Positions 24,001 to 37,392 of a DNA stretch of 64,000 bases are shown here, piece by piece; the first letter of the stretch is position 1; every line of letters begins with the position of its first letter. The stretch comes from Pterobdella sp. o SKG-2022 (lineage: Eukaryota; Annelida; Clitellata; Hirudinida; Piscicolidae), in the NCBI GenBank assembly GCA_964035795.1, contig OZ038322.1:23208359-23272358 (forward strand). The letters run 5' to 3'. The translations under genes and the position numbers were made by a program. The notes below the pieces were generated by a model. It searched no databases and was not told where the DNA came from. It saw only the letters and a program-made list of their open reading frames with translations.

Positions 24001-26640
24001 AATAGACATTTAAAATTTTAGAAAAAAATTAACGTAATTATAAAATTGAAAATGTTTGAGAAATGTTGCCTAAAAGCTGTTGAGAATTGTTAATGTATTA
24101 ATATAAGAAAGCAAAGAAATAAAACTTTTAATGGAAAGGCGACTCAAAAGACGGATTAAGATGTGTAAAAACTCGAGTAATAAATGGTTCCGTGAAATGA
24201 ATAGATGGACTGATAAATGAATGGAGTGATGAATGAGTGATTGAAAGTATTGATGAATGAAAATATTGATGAAAAATGTACTTCGACAAAAATTAGAGGT
24301 GTATTATCATCTAAAGAGTGTAGTATTAATTTATTTTTGTATCAATCATTGTTAATTTCAGAAGATTTTTTTAAGTAGAAGCTTTTTTAAACAAAATTTT
24401 TTAGCTGCGTGAGACTGCGTGAAAAGAAGTTTTATGATGTAGAAGGTCCACCTCATGACTCTAGCTATGGAGAGATTTTTGCCGCAGGCCTGACACCGAT
24501 TGAAAAAAAGTCTTCATAAAGAGAAAAACATGAAAGCGTTTGCGATAAATGTGTTTTTATATCTTGCGTGTATAATCCCTTTTGAGGGAAAAACTCTTCT
24601 GTTATTGAACTTCACATCTTACCATGCACAACACGAAAAAGTAAAAAAAAAGCAAAGTTTAGAATGATGACAAGGCCTCAATTTTGCAGCAAGAGTTTTT
24701 TATGCTTTTAATTGTTGAATATGCAAAATAATTTCTTCTTTGGAAGTGGAACTAAATCAAAATGAAATGGCCTGTTTTATAGATTTTATTGTTTCAAATG
24801 AAAGAGATGAAAAATCAAAGTTAATATAACGATAAAAAGAATGTAAAAATTGATAAAGTTGCATCTTATTCCTATGAAATTACTCTGTTAAAGATGTTTT
24901 CCAGCTATTTGCTTTCAAAAATACGGCAATAAATATCAATAAAAACAAAAGTAAAACCAAGAAAAAGCATAAAATGGGACATAAAAATCAAATGTATTCA
25001 ATAATATAAAAGCATTGACAATTTCGATGTTTGCAATGATGAAAGGAAAAAAATTTATAAAGATAGAAAACTATTCCTAACTGCAATAAAACCTTAATAC
25101 AACCTCAAACTCACATTCTCCCCAGTTACAAAATGTCAAACAAGATCCATTGCTTTAGCATATATTTCTCAGCATGCAGAACGAAAAAATTAAATTCGAG
25201 TTTTCACAGTCCACATGATGAGTTGAAAGTGAAACTAAAAAAGTTTAATGTTTGCATAAAAAAAATAAAAAGAAAATCAAAGTTCAAAAATAAAATCATA
25301 ATTGCAGTTTGCATCAGTTAATGCATGCAATGGGTAGTTTCGCTAACGTGACAAGCCTTCGAAGCAGAGGCAATTCTCTTGCAACGTATTTGTTTTGTCT
25401 CTTTGAAAATCTTGAGTTTGTAACAAATAGCTGTATTTTTTCATAATAAATATTTCAGACTTCTCATTTTTCACTATGATCTTAAGCAAACTGGTCTTGT
25501 GTGAAGTGTGGAGAAGAATTTTAATTTGCTAAAAGATGTTGAAGGAAGACTAGTTCGTTCCATGCAAGTTTTCCACTTCAAACTCTCTTTGTTTTGAGAC
25601 ATCGATCTTTTTTACATAATTGTGAGTGTACATTGGATAAGAAAGACAATGCCGCAAAACAACACAAACAGAATTAGAAAAACATATCGAAGCTTATATT
25701 GGCCATCAAAACAGAATCAATGAGAATATAACATAACTGAAACAATAGGCATGCCAGATAATTTGAATACCAATGTAAATGTATTCACAATGATGTTTTT
25801 GTGCGCCAATTGAGTTTTAAGATTAATTAGTACAAACCTTCTTCGCTATGCATGTTTTTTTAATAGCTATTTATGGGAGGTTTTAACGAAAATTTTGATA
25901 TTTTCAAATTTATATATTTATACGCAAGAAGCCTATTATGTGAGCAGCGATTATTTTTTTTGGTAATAAATTTCAAGTTTCCGAAAGCATAACTCAGACT
26001 TGTATATTTTTATGAGTCGAAAACGCTTTTGAATGTCAAAAGGTAATGATAAAATTAATTTAAACTACAATAAACAATTCTGTTTAGAGTTTATTAAGTT
26101 TGTAAAAAGCATTCTCCAACAATCATCATGCTCAAGAACTTAGCACAATCATTCATTTGATAGCAATAGATTGTTATGGCTTAATAAATTATGAGTTGAC
26201 TAAATAAATTTGTTCCATTTATCACTTTTCAGCTTTTGCAAGTATTTCCATATTTGCAATATAAAGCCCACAACAAACAGACATCGTAAAAAGGAAATGC
26301 AAATAAGATTGTGTTGGCTGGGTCGTTTTGAGAACAAGCTTCGATATGAAAAAGACCATAAATCCGTCAAAAATGTGATAAAGAGTGATAGAGTGGAGTG
26401 GGGGAAATTGATTAGAATGGTGAAAACAAGGTTCACAGTGTGTCTCACGATACAGAACAATGGTTTCACATGATTGATGTGTATTGTTGATCACCACCTT
26501 TTGAGTGATGGCGCTTTTGCAGAAAAGTTATGCGTTAGCGCTGGTAGTTGTTATTTTTAAAATAATTGAACTGAATTCAATGAATAAATTTAGCATGTTT
26601 GAGTACTTTAGATTGCTTATAACTGTACTAAAAACTAGAA
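21088..26640. other. Region 5' of the SUEL exon, no firm gene
   Basis: AT-rich DNA that should contain the receptor's first exon(s) and promoter. Apart from the candidate leader exon at 23793-23987 and ATGA-rich simple sequence near 24170-24270, I see nothing supportable. Confidence 0.4.
23793..23987 (-). CDS. Candidate signal-peptide exon (receptor gene?)
   Basis: The frame begins MFYVHQVIHCNGFLLSSLLY, followed by more hydrophobic residues and a possible cleavage after TTYS. It is upstream of the SUEL exon on the same strand, where a leader exon is expected. The only fair donor, ACCAGC|GTAACG, is phase 0, while the SUEL exon needs phase 1, so the link is not proven. It could equally be a chance open frame. 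Confidence 0.25.
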   Translation of the reverse strand: MFYVHQVIHCNGFLLSSLLYYYLLSSITTYSLQSAVLEALTLKDTSVTGKNWKCFERIGHAWYY

Positions 26641-26659
26641 TAGAGATTCTAGCTGGTGA

Positions 26660-27260
26660 GTTGTATTTTGTATTTGTATTTGTATTTGTAGGGCGCGCAG
26701 TTTGCAAACTAGGTTTGCTGCAGAGGCGCTGTTCTAATCAGAAGGGCTATGAGAAAGAAATTTGGCTATAAAGATGCGTTTTTAAACGCTTGCGAAAAAT
26801 TTTAAGAGAAGGTGAAAGACGGACATTAAGTGGAAGAGAGTTCCATAAGTGAGGGGCGATATGCGAGAAGGAGCGATGTAAGAAAGGTTTAGAAGAGACA
26901 GGCTGATGTAGGCATAAACCAGTGTTGGAAGACCTGAGAGACTCAGAAGTCTGTCTGATGGAAAGACGGTCATATAAATAAGCTGGCTGATTAAAGTATA
27001 AGATGTTAGCCGTGAGCCATAGCAACTTGAACTGGGCTCTTAGTACGACCGGCAGCCAATGGAGGCGATCGAGACAGGTGTGAGATGAAGAATAGTAGTC
27101 GGCTTGAAGAGCGGTTTTAGCAGCGCGATTTTGGAGAGATTGCAACTTAGAAATAAGACAGTTCGGGAGTCGACAAAGAAGAGAGTTACAGTAATCAATC
27201 CTTGAAAGAACTAAAGAGATGATCAGAGCAACGGCAGTGTCAAAGTTGGGTGGTTTGTTT
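26660..27260 (-). mobile_element. Second L2-type LINE fragment
   Basis: On the minus strand it reads LVLSRIDYCNSLLC, LQSLQNRAAKTALQADYYSS, CLDRLHWLPV and APHLWNSLPLNV, the C-terminal part of the same LINE type as at 11.8-13.2 kb. The open frame from about 27258 to 26747 has no stop, so this copy is younger or better kept, though cut at its 5' end. Its 3' end is GCGCGCCCTACAAATACAAA followed by AAATAC-type repeats rather than (TAA)n, so it belongs to a different subfamily. Confidence 0.88.
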
Positions 27261-30200
27261 ATATTAAGCTGAAAACCTTTAAGTTTTGTTCTGTATTATA
27301 AATATTTCTGAGCAAGAAAATTATTCAATTTAAAAATAATTTACATTATAAAGCTTTCAATATTGGAGATTTAATAACGAAATCCGTTCTGAAAAACTAT
27401 TTTAAAAAGAAATTGATTTATTTTATAATTTCACCCGATAGTTTTTTTTGAGTAGAAAAAATTTCAATCAGATATACACTGAGTTTAGATTTTTTGTTAA
27501 AAAATCTGAGTAAATTTTATAAATTTTCTTGAAGTGAATATTAAAACTAAAATTTTGTACATTCATTTTTAAAACTCAATAGATTGTATGGATGAGTGGA
27601 AAGCAAAAAGATTGATAAGGAGATAGAAGAAATATAAAGGTAGGAACTTTATAATTTTCGCTTGATTGGTTTTATGAGCAAACGTGTACAGAACTAGAAA
27701 AGTAACTCCTAAGTGAGTTGGGAGGAAATGAATTTTTATTCTTTATCTTCTCATCTTTTATGCAATCGTTTGATGCATCAAATCGGTTTTTAAACTCACC
27801 GAATTTATCCCTTATCTTTTAAGTTCAATTTCTTAAATTTTTAAAAAACCTACACTGAGCACAGATCTATAAAGTCGAGTAAAAATATTTTTTCAAAAAA
27901 GTTTTTCAATGTGCTTAAGTGGGAGGGCTGCGGTGTTTTGACAGGGTCTCGTGAAACTTATTGATCGGCCCCACAACCATGCAATCAACTCTTTATGACT
28001 TGCACCAATTCAAAAACTTTTTTATTTTCCATATCGCAAAGTATGCAAAATAATTTTTTTGAATTTATATATTCTAGACCAATGCTTTAATTTTCTATTT
28101 TAGAGCAACCTCTTCATCATTCTGCAGCAATTAATATATTTTCCATGTTTTTCTTTAATTGCTGTTTTATGTCATTTCTCCCACAGCATCATTATGAAAG
28201 AAAACGCAAGTCAGATTGATGCTTACAAGACATTACATTACTCAAATTACTGCTAGGTTCCTAAGCATCTACACTGTTTGAAGTTGCCATAAGTCATTTG
28301 TAACATCAAACACTCCTTGAAAGCTCCAATTATTTTTAATTGCTGCAAGATTGTTCATATTTTCATACAATAAATTAATTAAGCGGAAACGTTTTTTGTT
28401 TCTTATTTGCCTAATGAAATTGTTTTTTGATGAAATATATAAAAAAGAAAATGGAGTAAATCTTGATTAATTTTTTAAAAATAATTTATTTAAAAATTTT
28501 TCAAAATTTTAAAAGTCAAAATAGACGAATGGCAAGTCACACGTTATAATAGAAATACTTCAAAATAAACGATTTGCCAAACGCTTTTTCGAATTATAAT
28601 TTGTCAATTTCATGATTTATATTTAGCTTGTAATATTTCACTTGGTAGTAGTTTTTCCATTTCTGAAACAATTGTTAAAACTGAAAAATTCATGGTGAAT
28701 TGAAACAAAATTGTTCGAATATAAAGTGATTTGGAAAATTTTAGTTAAAGAACAAAGACACCCCGTCAATACAAATTACTGCGAATAAGGTCAAATCCTA
28801 CTTCTTTTAATTAATAGTGACAATTAAGTTTGATTTACAGAACATTTTTAGAAAAAATTTATGTCAAGTGGTATTTATCGACATTAATACGGTTGACATA
28901 CTTTTATTTCGAATATTTTTGCTTTGAGTTTCAAACATTAAAAATGAAAAGTTTATACATGCAGCATCGAATTTAATACAAACGTTCGTAAAATTTTTCA
29001 AACTGTGTTTTTCGGTGATACTTAATTTACTTTTGTCTTAACAAATTATTTTATAAAAAGCGCTTCATTAAATCCGAAATTAAATTAAACAAAGTCAAAA
29101 TAATCATTTTGTGAAATTTTTTCAAACAGAAAAAACTACTCGCTTCTACCTGTAATTTCAATCAAACATTTTCGAAAATAATTGAGCACCAGCTACAACT
29201 CAGCGCTCACACAACAACACAATCAACAGATATTCACTGTCTTTTATAGCCTTATAACAAAACTAATGTTTGCTTTCAATGCGCCATAACACTGCCTGCA
29301 AGGACTTGTGACACTGGAGCTTTTCATGCCTCGTTTCGCATGCTTGGCCCAATTTTAATGCTTATTACAAATTTATCTAACTAATTTTCACGAGAAGTCT
29401 TGCCACAGTTTTGCTTTGATGGGTTTTTGTTTTCTCATTAATACCTCGGGTAATTATTCAGTATATATGGGTAGTTCTGATAATAATTTCTAATTATTAT
29501 TTTCAAATCTGAAAAGTTACAATTTATTACGTAAAAATGGATTTTTTTTAAGTGTCTAATTTGCTGTGTCTTTGCGTAACCTACCATTATTTTCTAGAAT
29601 TACTACTTCCATATAAAAAATTTTTTGATTCTGAATAATACCCAGAACTGACCAACAAGAATGTGACGTTGGTCAAGATACTATGCATGAAATGGAATCA
29701 ATTTGAATATTTACATAGCCAGTCAAAATAAAGTTGAATTTTCTATCAAAGATTTAATTGAATAAAAAGCCATTCTTTGTGTTTGTAAAAAAAACTTGAT
29801 ATTTATTGAAAATCCTTCCATTTATGTGAGTTGATGATTTTTCAAAAATATCTTACTATTTTTTACGTCCAGAAAGATTTTGAGAATAAGTAAAGTTTAT
29901 ATAAATCACATATTTCTACTCGTGCAACGAAGGGGATTATGAGCATTGAGGACTAAGAAAAGATAATTAGAGTTGAATGATTGATATGGTGTGACTAAAA
30001 ATTTTTTCACAACATTTCAGACTATTAAACTTTTAAATATAATTAATAAAGAAGGAGTAAAAACTATGAAGGTGTTTCCAGAGGTGATTGAATATTGATT
30101 CGTCAGATTTGAAAAATTTTTTTCGGTAACAAGTTTTCATAATAACTTCCCGGTGCATTGCATTAAATTGTTAGACTTCACTCAGTTATACAACTTTGGA

Positions 30201-33200
30201 AGGCTTGGAAGCTGGAGAAAATGTGGACATGCGAATAAATTAATTTTAAACAAAAATTTCAACTAAATATATAAATAAATCGATTAAAAAACAAATAAAA
30301 AAAAAAGTTAGGACACACGAAGTATCCGAAGGGATGAAAAGTGAATTTTTGGAGAGGAATCTGGTAGGAAGGTGATTAATTTTGAGGTATGAATGGCTAG
30401 GGTAAATGCATAATGAAATCAATGCTCGTAATTAATACGCTCCTTTTATTTGATAAATGATGTTTAACAACTTAAATGCCTAAATGTACATCTGACTAAA
30501 AAGAAAGGGATGTTTAAGCTTTTGGAGGAATGGAATGAAAAATGTGTACTGAAATACACGGAAGTATAGAAAGAAATAGGAAGATAAGATTTTAAATAAA
30601 CAGGAGAAAAAAAAATTGATATGCGGCTTATGTTTTTGAATGTAACTTGAGAAATGAATGTTTCGAGCTTATATTCCTTACATAACAACAAGAAATTAAA
30701 TATATAGATATTTATTGGATATAAATTTCGAAATTTGAAGGAACCAATTAAAACAATACATGTTCAAATATGAATCTTAGTTAACATTTTTATAAAATAA
30801 TAAATTGTCAGTATCAAGAACAAAGATTTGAAAGTTGAAGTATTAGTCATAAAATCGAAGAATATATCTTGATTTTGTGCATGCAACTCGTCAATACGAC
30901 TCAAGAAGAGAACTTAATTCCTATCTCTCAATCACTTCAAATTAAAAAAAAATATCTTACTTACTATTGAATCTATTTTGTTCAAATTAAACTACCTTTT
31001 GAAGTTGAAAATTTTAATCTATTATTGCACATGTTTTGGCTGCAAAAAGTTTCACGAAGCTTGGGGAGTTTTGAGTTTATGTCTATTAAAAAAAAATTAC
31101 TTTTGATATTTAAGCGTTTTGTTAAAAAAATATTTCACCATGTTTTGAATAGCAAAATTAAATTCACTTTTGCAAAAACACAGTTTTAAGTTACTACTCT
31201 GAAACTATTTTGAGAGTTTTAGAAATTTTCATTAATTTTAAAATTGATTCTGAAGTTTCCAAAGCTAATCCACAACTATTCCCTAAAATCTCTGTAAAAA
31301 GATTTATAAATTGAAAAAATTTCAATTGTATTATCAGAAAGTTTTGCTGCATTTTCTGTAATCTAAAAAAAGCATTTTACGAGAACCTTTAAAAAGTTGA
31401 AGTTATGTTTTATCGGGGGATCTCACTTAGCAATATATAGTCGCCATTGAGGACTATCATTTAGAAAATCTCATCAGTCACTTATTATTTCCTTCAAATC
31501 ATGCTATCAACCTATTTATCATTCTTATCCTTATCGGCATCGCTTTCCTTCACTCATTTCCAATTTTATCATAATTTTTATTCTTTTTTCAAATAATTTA
31601 TATTTTTGGATTCGCTACATGAGAGCTTCAATACTCCTTCACGTCCAAATTGTGTCTTATTAGTCTACAACAAACGATTATTTCAAAACCAACGCTTTTT
31701 ATAATGACGACTAGAAATATCCCCAGAAAACCATTGTATTTTTCTTGGCATCAGCATTGACTTTTGTGCATTGAAATTGTTTTGTGGACTTTGCTAAATA
31801 GCTCAATACTTCATTTATACCAGTACCTTTTATACGACTCGTCCGTTGTTTCTTAAAGGAAACATTCTCAATAACCTTCGTCTTCCTGACAGTTTAACTT
31901 CACCTTCGAAAAGGGCATTTATTTTATTGTGTCAAAAATTCTTATTTATTAAATAAGAAGTTTAAATTATTTATAAGATAATTTCATTTCTTAAATTATT
32001 TAATAAGTATTATAAATCTTGCAGGTTGGATTAAAATTTGATACTTTGAAAAAAGTAAATTGTCATTTATAAGAGGCAAATAAATGCAGAAAATTGCATT
32101 GATGGAAAGATAAAAGGACAGTTAGGATGAACTTACGATACTTTTTTGAAACTTCTATTGATCTTTCAAACCACTCATCGACTCTGGTCACTATAGTGCT
32201 AAGCCGCAACCATAATACCCTCGATTTATGACTGTCCTGCTTTGAACTTCAATGTGACAAGAAAGACAACTTTTGAAGTTTGTTTGTGGAGTTACAGTTA
32301 GCAGTCGTTATTGTTCATAAAAGCACTGATACTAAAGCTTCAATAATTGAGAATATTTCACCGGCAATTTGTATAACTGGGTAAAAAACATCTTGCTTGA
32401 AATTTTTGGGTTGTACAAACATTTTCTGTTTCACTCAGTCAATGAGTGTTATTTGTGATTGAACGCCAAAATTGATGAGTTTGAAAATTTTATTCCCCAA
32501 CAAACACAAAAATTTTCGATAAGTTTGACCTTTCCTATAAAATATTATTACTATGTTATGGAAAGATTTTGTTAATAAAGAAATTTCCAAGTCAAAAAAA
32601 AGCTTTATGGTAATGGAAAAAATAAGATAAGTTTGATAAATATCTTGAGTTCAAAATATATCTATCGGACCACTTATATGTCTGCCTCAAATCGTTCTCG
32701 AAAACACAAAATTTTTGAAAATTTTATAAATATACACATTGCAAAATAATTCTGCTTTGATATTTCAGTCATTGTAAGTGATTTGTGACAAATATTTTGG
32801 TGATGCTTTCCAAAACAATATTTTCTCCAATGATTTTTTCAAGCCGGAGTAAAATGACAAATATTTGAACACTAATAATTTTTATTATCAAGTACAAAGT
32901 TTTTTGTAAAAAGTGCAACATTTTTGAAACAAAGTGAAAAAATACTTAGAAAGTCTTTTAAAAAAATTAATTTATAATTATTTTTTACCCCAACAAAAAC
33001 AAACGTACAAAAACTTTATTAGAACTATTATAAAACTTGAAAAATTTCTAAAAAAATCGTTTGTTTTTAATTAAAAAGACACTGGAACGTATGCAAGGAT
33101 AAAATTTTTATTGATAAGAGTAGTCCGTCTTAGGCCTAACTACATTCTCCTGCGCTAATTAGGTCCTTGCATTCATTACAGCCAATATATATACCAATTT

Positions 33201-35180
33201 TTTGTCAGATTTGTTCCTATTAAATTCCTTATTTTTTCATGTATTTATCAGTAATTGTGTTTTTATTATATTTTGAATTTAGAATCTGTTATGAAGTTTA
33301 TATTACCAACAAATGATTTTAATTTTTATTGATTTGTTTTAAAAAAAGTTTTTAAAATTTGGAAAATGTTATTGACGAGAAAAAGAAAACTTTTTGATTT
33401 TTTCTGAAGTCTCTTCAAGCCATTTTTCGTTAAGTTTTTCATTATTAGTTTTCTTTGTTCTCTTGATTTGTTCTTTAATTAACGTTTTATGTATTTCACT
33501 TTCTCAATTTATTTACAAAACAAAATAAATAAAATCCATCATTTTGAACTGAAAACTTTTACAATTTTACTTAAAGCAACAAACAGTGTAATTTGAAATG
33601 AAATAAATCAACTATTTCGAAATAACTTCCAAAAAAAAATTTTTCAACTAAAAAAACCAAAAAACTGAACAAAAGATTATAAACTAACAAATTTAAACTC
33701 TGGTTTATTTCTTAAGAATTTCAGTTCTAAAATCTAATCTAGAAAAGTTGATAAGAGAATGACACAATAAAAAGTGAAAGGAAGGACGTTAAAACGTCTA
33801 ATTTATTGAGATGAAACTTGATTGGTTGAAACTTCCGAAGAACTTTTGTCGAAAGGAACTATTTAAACACAGAAATACATTTATTTATCACAAAAATGTT
33901 TCATTAGCAATTATTTAAATTCCATTATAGCATGGTATTCCAACGAATCATTTTCATGAACTCAAGTACGTATTGAAAAACTTTTACAAAGTTTTCGACG
34001 ATTTTGATATTTTTTTGATTCTAATTGATTGATTAAAATGTACTCATATTGGATTTGAATCAAAAAAAATTTAAGCTGCTCAATGATAAACATCACACTT
34101 AATTTGTATCTAAAATTTAATTTATAATAATAATTTGTGAAGACGTCATTAATATTTGAAACTCACAAAGCTTGAGATATTTCACTAAAGTTTTTATAAG
34201 TTGGATCAATTTCTATCGTTAAGTTTTATTACTTTCCATTAAAAATCATTTCAAATAATTATAATTTGACCGTGGAATAAATGGCATTTATTCAACTGGC
34301 GATACTACTCGGTTGCTTCTTGTCAAATTTCAATTGTTAATTGTGCAAATTGATGTATAGCAATAAAACAAGCGTTTAGTCACACGCTTCAGCAGAAAAA
34401 AAACTAAAAAGCAATAAAAATTTTATTTAGTTTCATGTTTTTTTTTGAATACTTATAAAACATTGAGAAATGTCTAATTTCGCAGATTTCCGTCATTAAA
34501 TGTTTTGATGCTGTAACAAGTATCTAAGGAGTATAAGATTGACAACATAAGCGCCAATTAGCTTGAGATTACCAATATAATCAGCATTTTTTCGTTTGTA
34601 TCCTTACTATATTTTACTCACAAACTTAGTTTTGTCAAAGAATTTTAGTTGCTAAATCATTTGCTGTAAAACTTGGAGCTTGATGGAGAATCCAATTTTT
34701 TTATTTAATTTTAGTTGTTCATTCAAAAAACCAAATAGATCAAAAAAAAATTAATTTTAGCTTATAAACTGAATCTTCTGCATAGAAACTATTAAAAGGT
34801 TAAAATGTATTTTTTAAAAGTATTTCCAAAAACACGATAAAATTTTTCGGATTCAAAATAAATGAAAGAGTTATTACTAAAACATATTCAATGCATACTC
34901 CTTTGTGTTCTTAAAAGGTTTTAACAATGCCTGCATAAACTTCACTGATTTATAGACTATAGTGATGAAATGAGAATAACTAAGATTATTTATGAAAAAT
35001 CATTATTTGCGAACTAAGTTGTTGGAAGAATTTGGAATCAACTATGGAAGTAGTTATAAAGAAAGTTTATGAAAAACTCATTCAGATGGGGAAAATGCTC
35101 AAAATGGAAACCTTTACGAGGTTCAGTTAACTTTAAAAAGCTTTACCTAAGTCAAACTCATATTATCATTAGTGGTAATA

Positions 35181-35384
35181 TCACGCGAACCAGAGAAATT
35201 TAAAATTTTTAACAAGTAAAAAAGAATGTTTCCAATAAATAAATTCCACGAAATTTCCAGATTCACATTTCACTGAACTAAATTGCAAACGCTGCGGCAG
35301 AACGATTGAGTAAATTTGGATGATTGTGGTATCATCAGGTCCCAAGCAGGCTGCTACGCTTAAGCACCCATGGCATTGAGGCAT
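35181..35384 (-). other. GC-richer open frame, unknown
   Basis: A 67-codon frame starting MPQCHGCLSVAACLGPDD, in a short patch that is clearly less AT-rich than its surroundings. It has four cysteines and no recognised domain. It could be a lone exon or a remnant of a mobile element. Confidence 0.15.
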
Positions 35385-37113
35385 AAAATTAAAAATAGAT
35401 AGCTTTTCAAACTGAAAAACATGCGTCTCACGATGATTCGTATGAAATATAGTTCTCGAACCGCAGTAATTGTCCTAACTGCTTACAAAAAAATTGAAAA
35501 ATGTGTTTCGAAGATAATTTTTTAATTATGGGTTGTTAGATTTTTATTTATTTTTTGCAAAAAGATGGTTTTGATTCAGATAAAAAACACCATTCTAAAT
35601 TGATTTATTTAATTATCTTTAATTTTCAAAAAAGTTGTCCATGTTTTAAAAGCTAAGAAGCGTTATTGACATATTTTAAAGACTTTTAGTTTGCTAAAAA
35701 ACTTTGCAAAGCTAAGAGTCTTAAACATTTTCACGATCGAAGAACCAACAAAAACAAAAAATTTTGAATTCAAAATAAAATTGAAAACAAAAAATGTTAA
35801 ACACCAAAAATTAAAAAAAAATGAGAATTTTATTAACAAAAACTACTACAAAACTAGTAATTTTGTCGATATAGCAGAGATTATGAAACTAATCTGACAT
35901 AAAAAACCACAATGAAATGGATCAAGCAAATATGACGTCGAGGCACTTGTTTGTTCACACGTTCAAAACCTTCAAAGTCACGAAACTTTTTCAAATATTT
36001 TGTTTTCCTTTTGTTTTTTTTTCGATAATTTTATATTTTGGCAAACATTGGCTGAGGCAGTGGAATATTCAAAGTGAATATAAAGTTTAATGGACCCAAG
36101 CAGAGTTTGGAGTTTTTTACAAAGCTTTCCAGCTTTTGGACTTGCAAAAGTTTTAAAGCCTTTCAAGTATTTTCACTCCGTGAATATTTAATAACCAATA
36201 CTAAAAACAGTTCACTGATGCCAATTGTAATTTTAAGATGGTTTATGTGCAGCTTTTGTATGTAGTTGAGTTTTGAGAACTTCTTGATTGGTACATGATA
36301 CCGACGGTGAAGTTGATATTTATAAATAGCTGATCATATGAATGTGAATAAAAAAGGTTCAAATGATTTTAAATATTTTTTAGAAACTGAAACAATTTTC
36401 AAGCTAAAATCTTACAAGTCATATTCATTTAAATGTTACAAGTTAAATAAAATTATAAAATTTTTGTTTACATTTTCTTTCCAGAATTTTTTAAAAACAC
36501 TTGAAAATGATTCAACTTTTTGAATCTCTCGTCACTTTTAACATTTTGCTTCGTTTGTGTCATTTTTAATTGCATCACTCGAGTCATTTTATCTTAATTA
36601 TATCGCTCAAAATACTTCCTTTAAAGCTTTTTAATTTAAAGCTTTTAAATCGAAATAAAAAAAACTTAATTTTAGTTCATCAAGTTCTACAAAAATTTTT
36701 ACTCAAAAAAAGAATCCTAAGTTTTAAGTTGTGTTTTAATAAATTTGTAAACTCTAAACTTAAAACCGGTGCAAACGTCATGAGAACTTTACCACAATAG
36801 CATGCATTTTTTATGGCAAGTTAACGACTTGGTAAATAATTCAAAACTTCAACCACTTAATTTTATCATTTTGCAGTTTTGCTTGTACTTGAACGAAGCG
36901 CAGCTGTTGCCATTGTAAATAAAAGGTGGTTTTTAAACGGTTTTGAAGTATTTGAAAACTCCGTTAAAATCTTTTGATATAATCAAAAGAAAATATATTT
37001 TTATGTAGCAAGAAACTTTATTGGCTTGATATTAGTTAGTGCTGCAAGTTGAAGTCGAAAAAAATCAAAACGTACAATAGTTGAAGTTTGAAACACTGAA
37101 TGCTCAAATTCCA

Positions 37114-37392
37114 TTAAAACAAAGTCAAATAATTTACTAAATAAACTAGTTTTTTGAGAAAACATAGTACACTATTATTCAACTTGACCCCACTTGCATT
37201 ACTACACAATTTAATATCGTCACCATCAAACTCCTCAAAACCACCACCAAACCCCATTTCACAACCTTCACTATCCCACTCACCATCGAAAAAAGGAGAA
37301 TTGGGAGAAGTTTGGGAAGCTTTTGAAGAGATGATGAGAACAATGACAAAGATAGAGATTTCCAATTTGAAGTTCTTCCAAGATTTCATCAT
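37114..37392 (-). CDS. Candidate secreted-protein first exon
   Basis: The frame begins MMKSWKNFKLEISIFVIVLI and continues ISSKASQTSP, a plausible signal peptide. An acidic, glycine-rich stretch (EMGFGGGFEEFDGDD) follows, then LCSNASG, after which the sequence turns AT-rich like an intron. The patch has higher GC than its flanks. I do not recognise a family and found no second exon. A plus-strand frame over the same bases is less convincing. Confidence 0.25.
   Translation of the reverse strand: MMKSWKNFKLEISIFVIVLIISSKASQTSPNSPFFDGEWDSEGCEMGFGGGFEEFDGDDIKLCSNASGVKLNNSVLCFLKKLVYLVNYLTLF

Noticed and set aside
26200..26500. Overlapping open frames on both strands
   Set aside because: No domain, no codon or splice signals, and equal openness on both strands; likely chance in AT-rich DNA next to the L2 copy.
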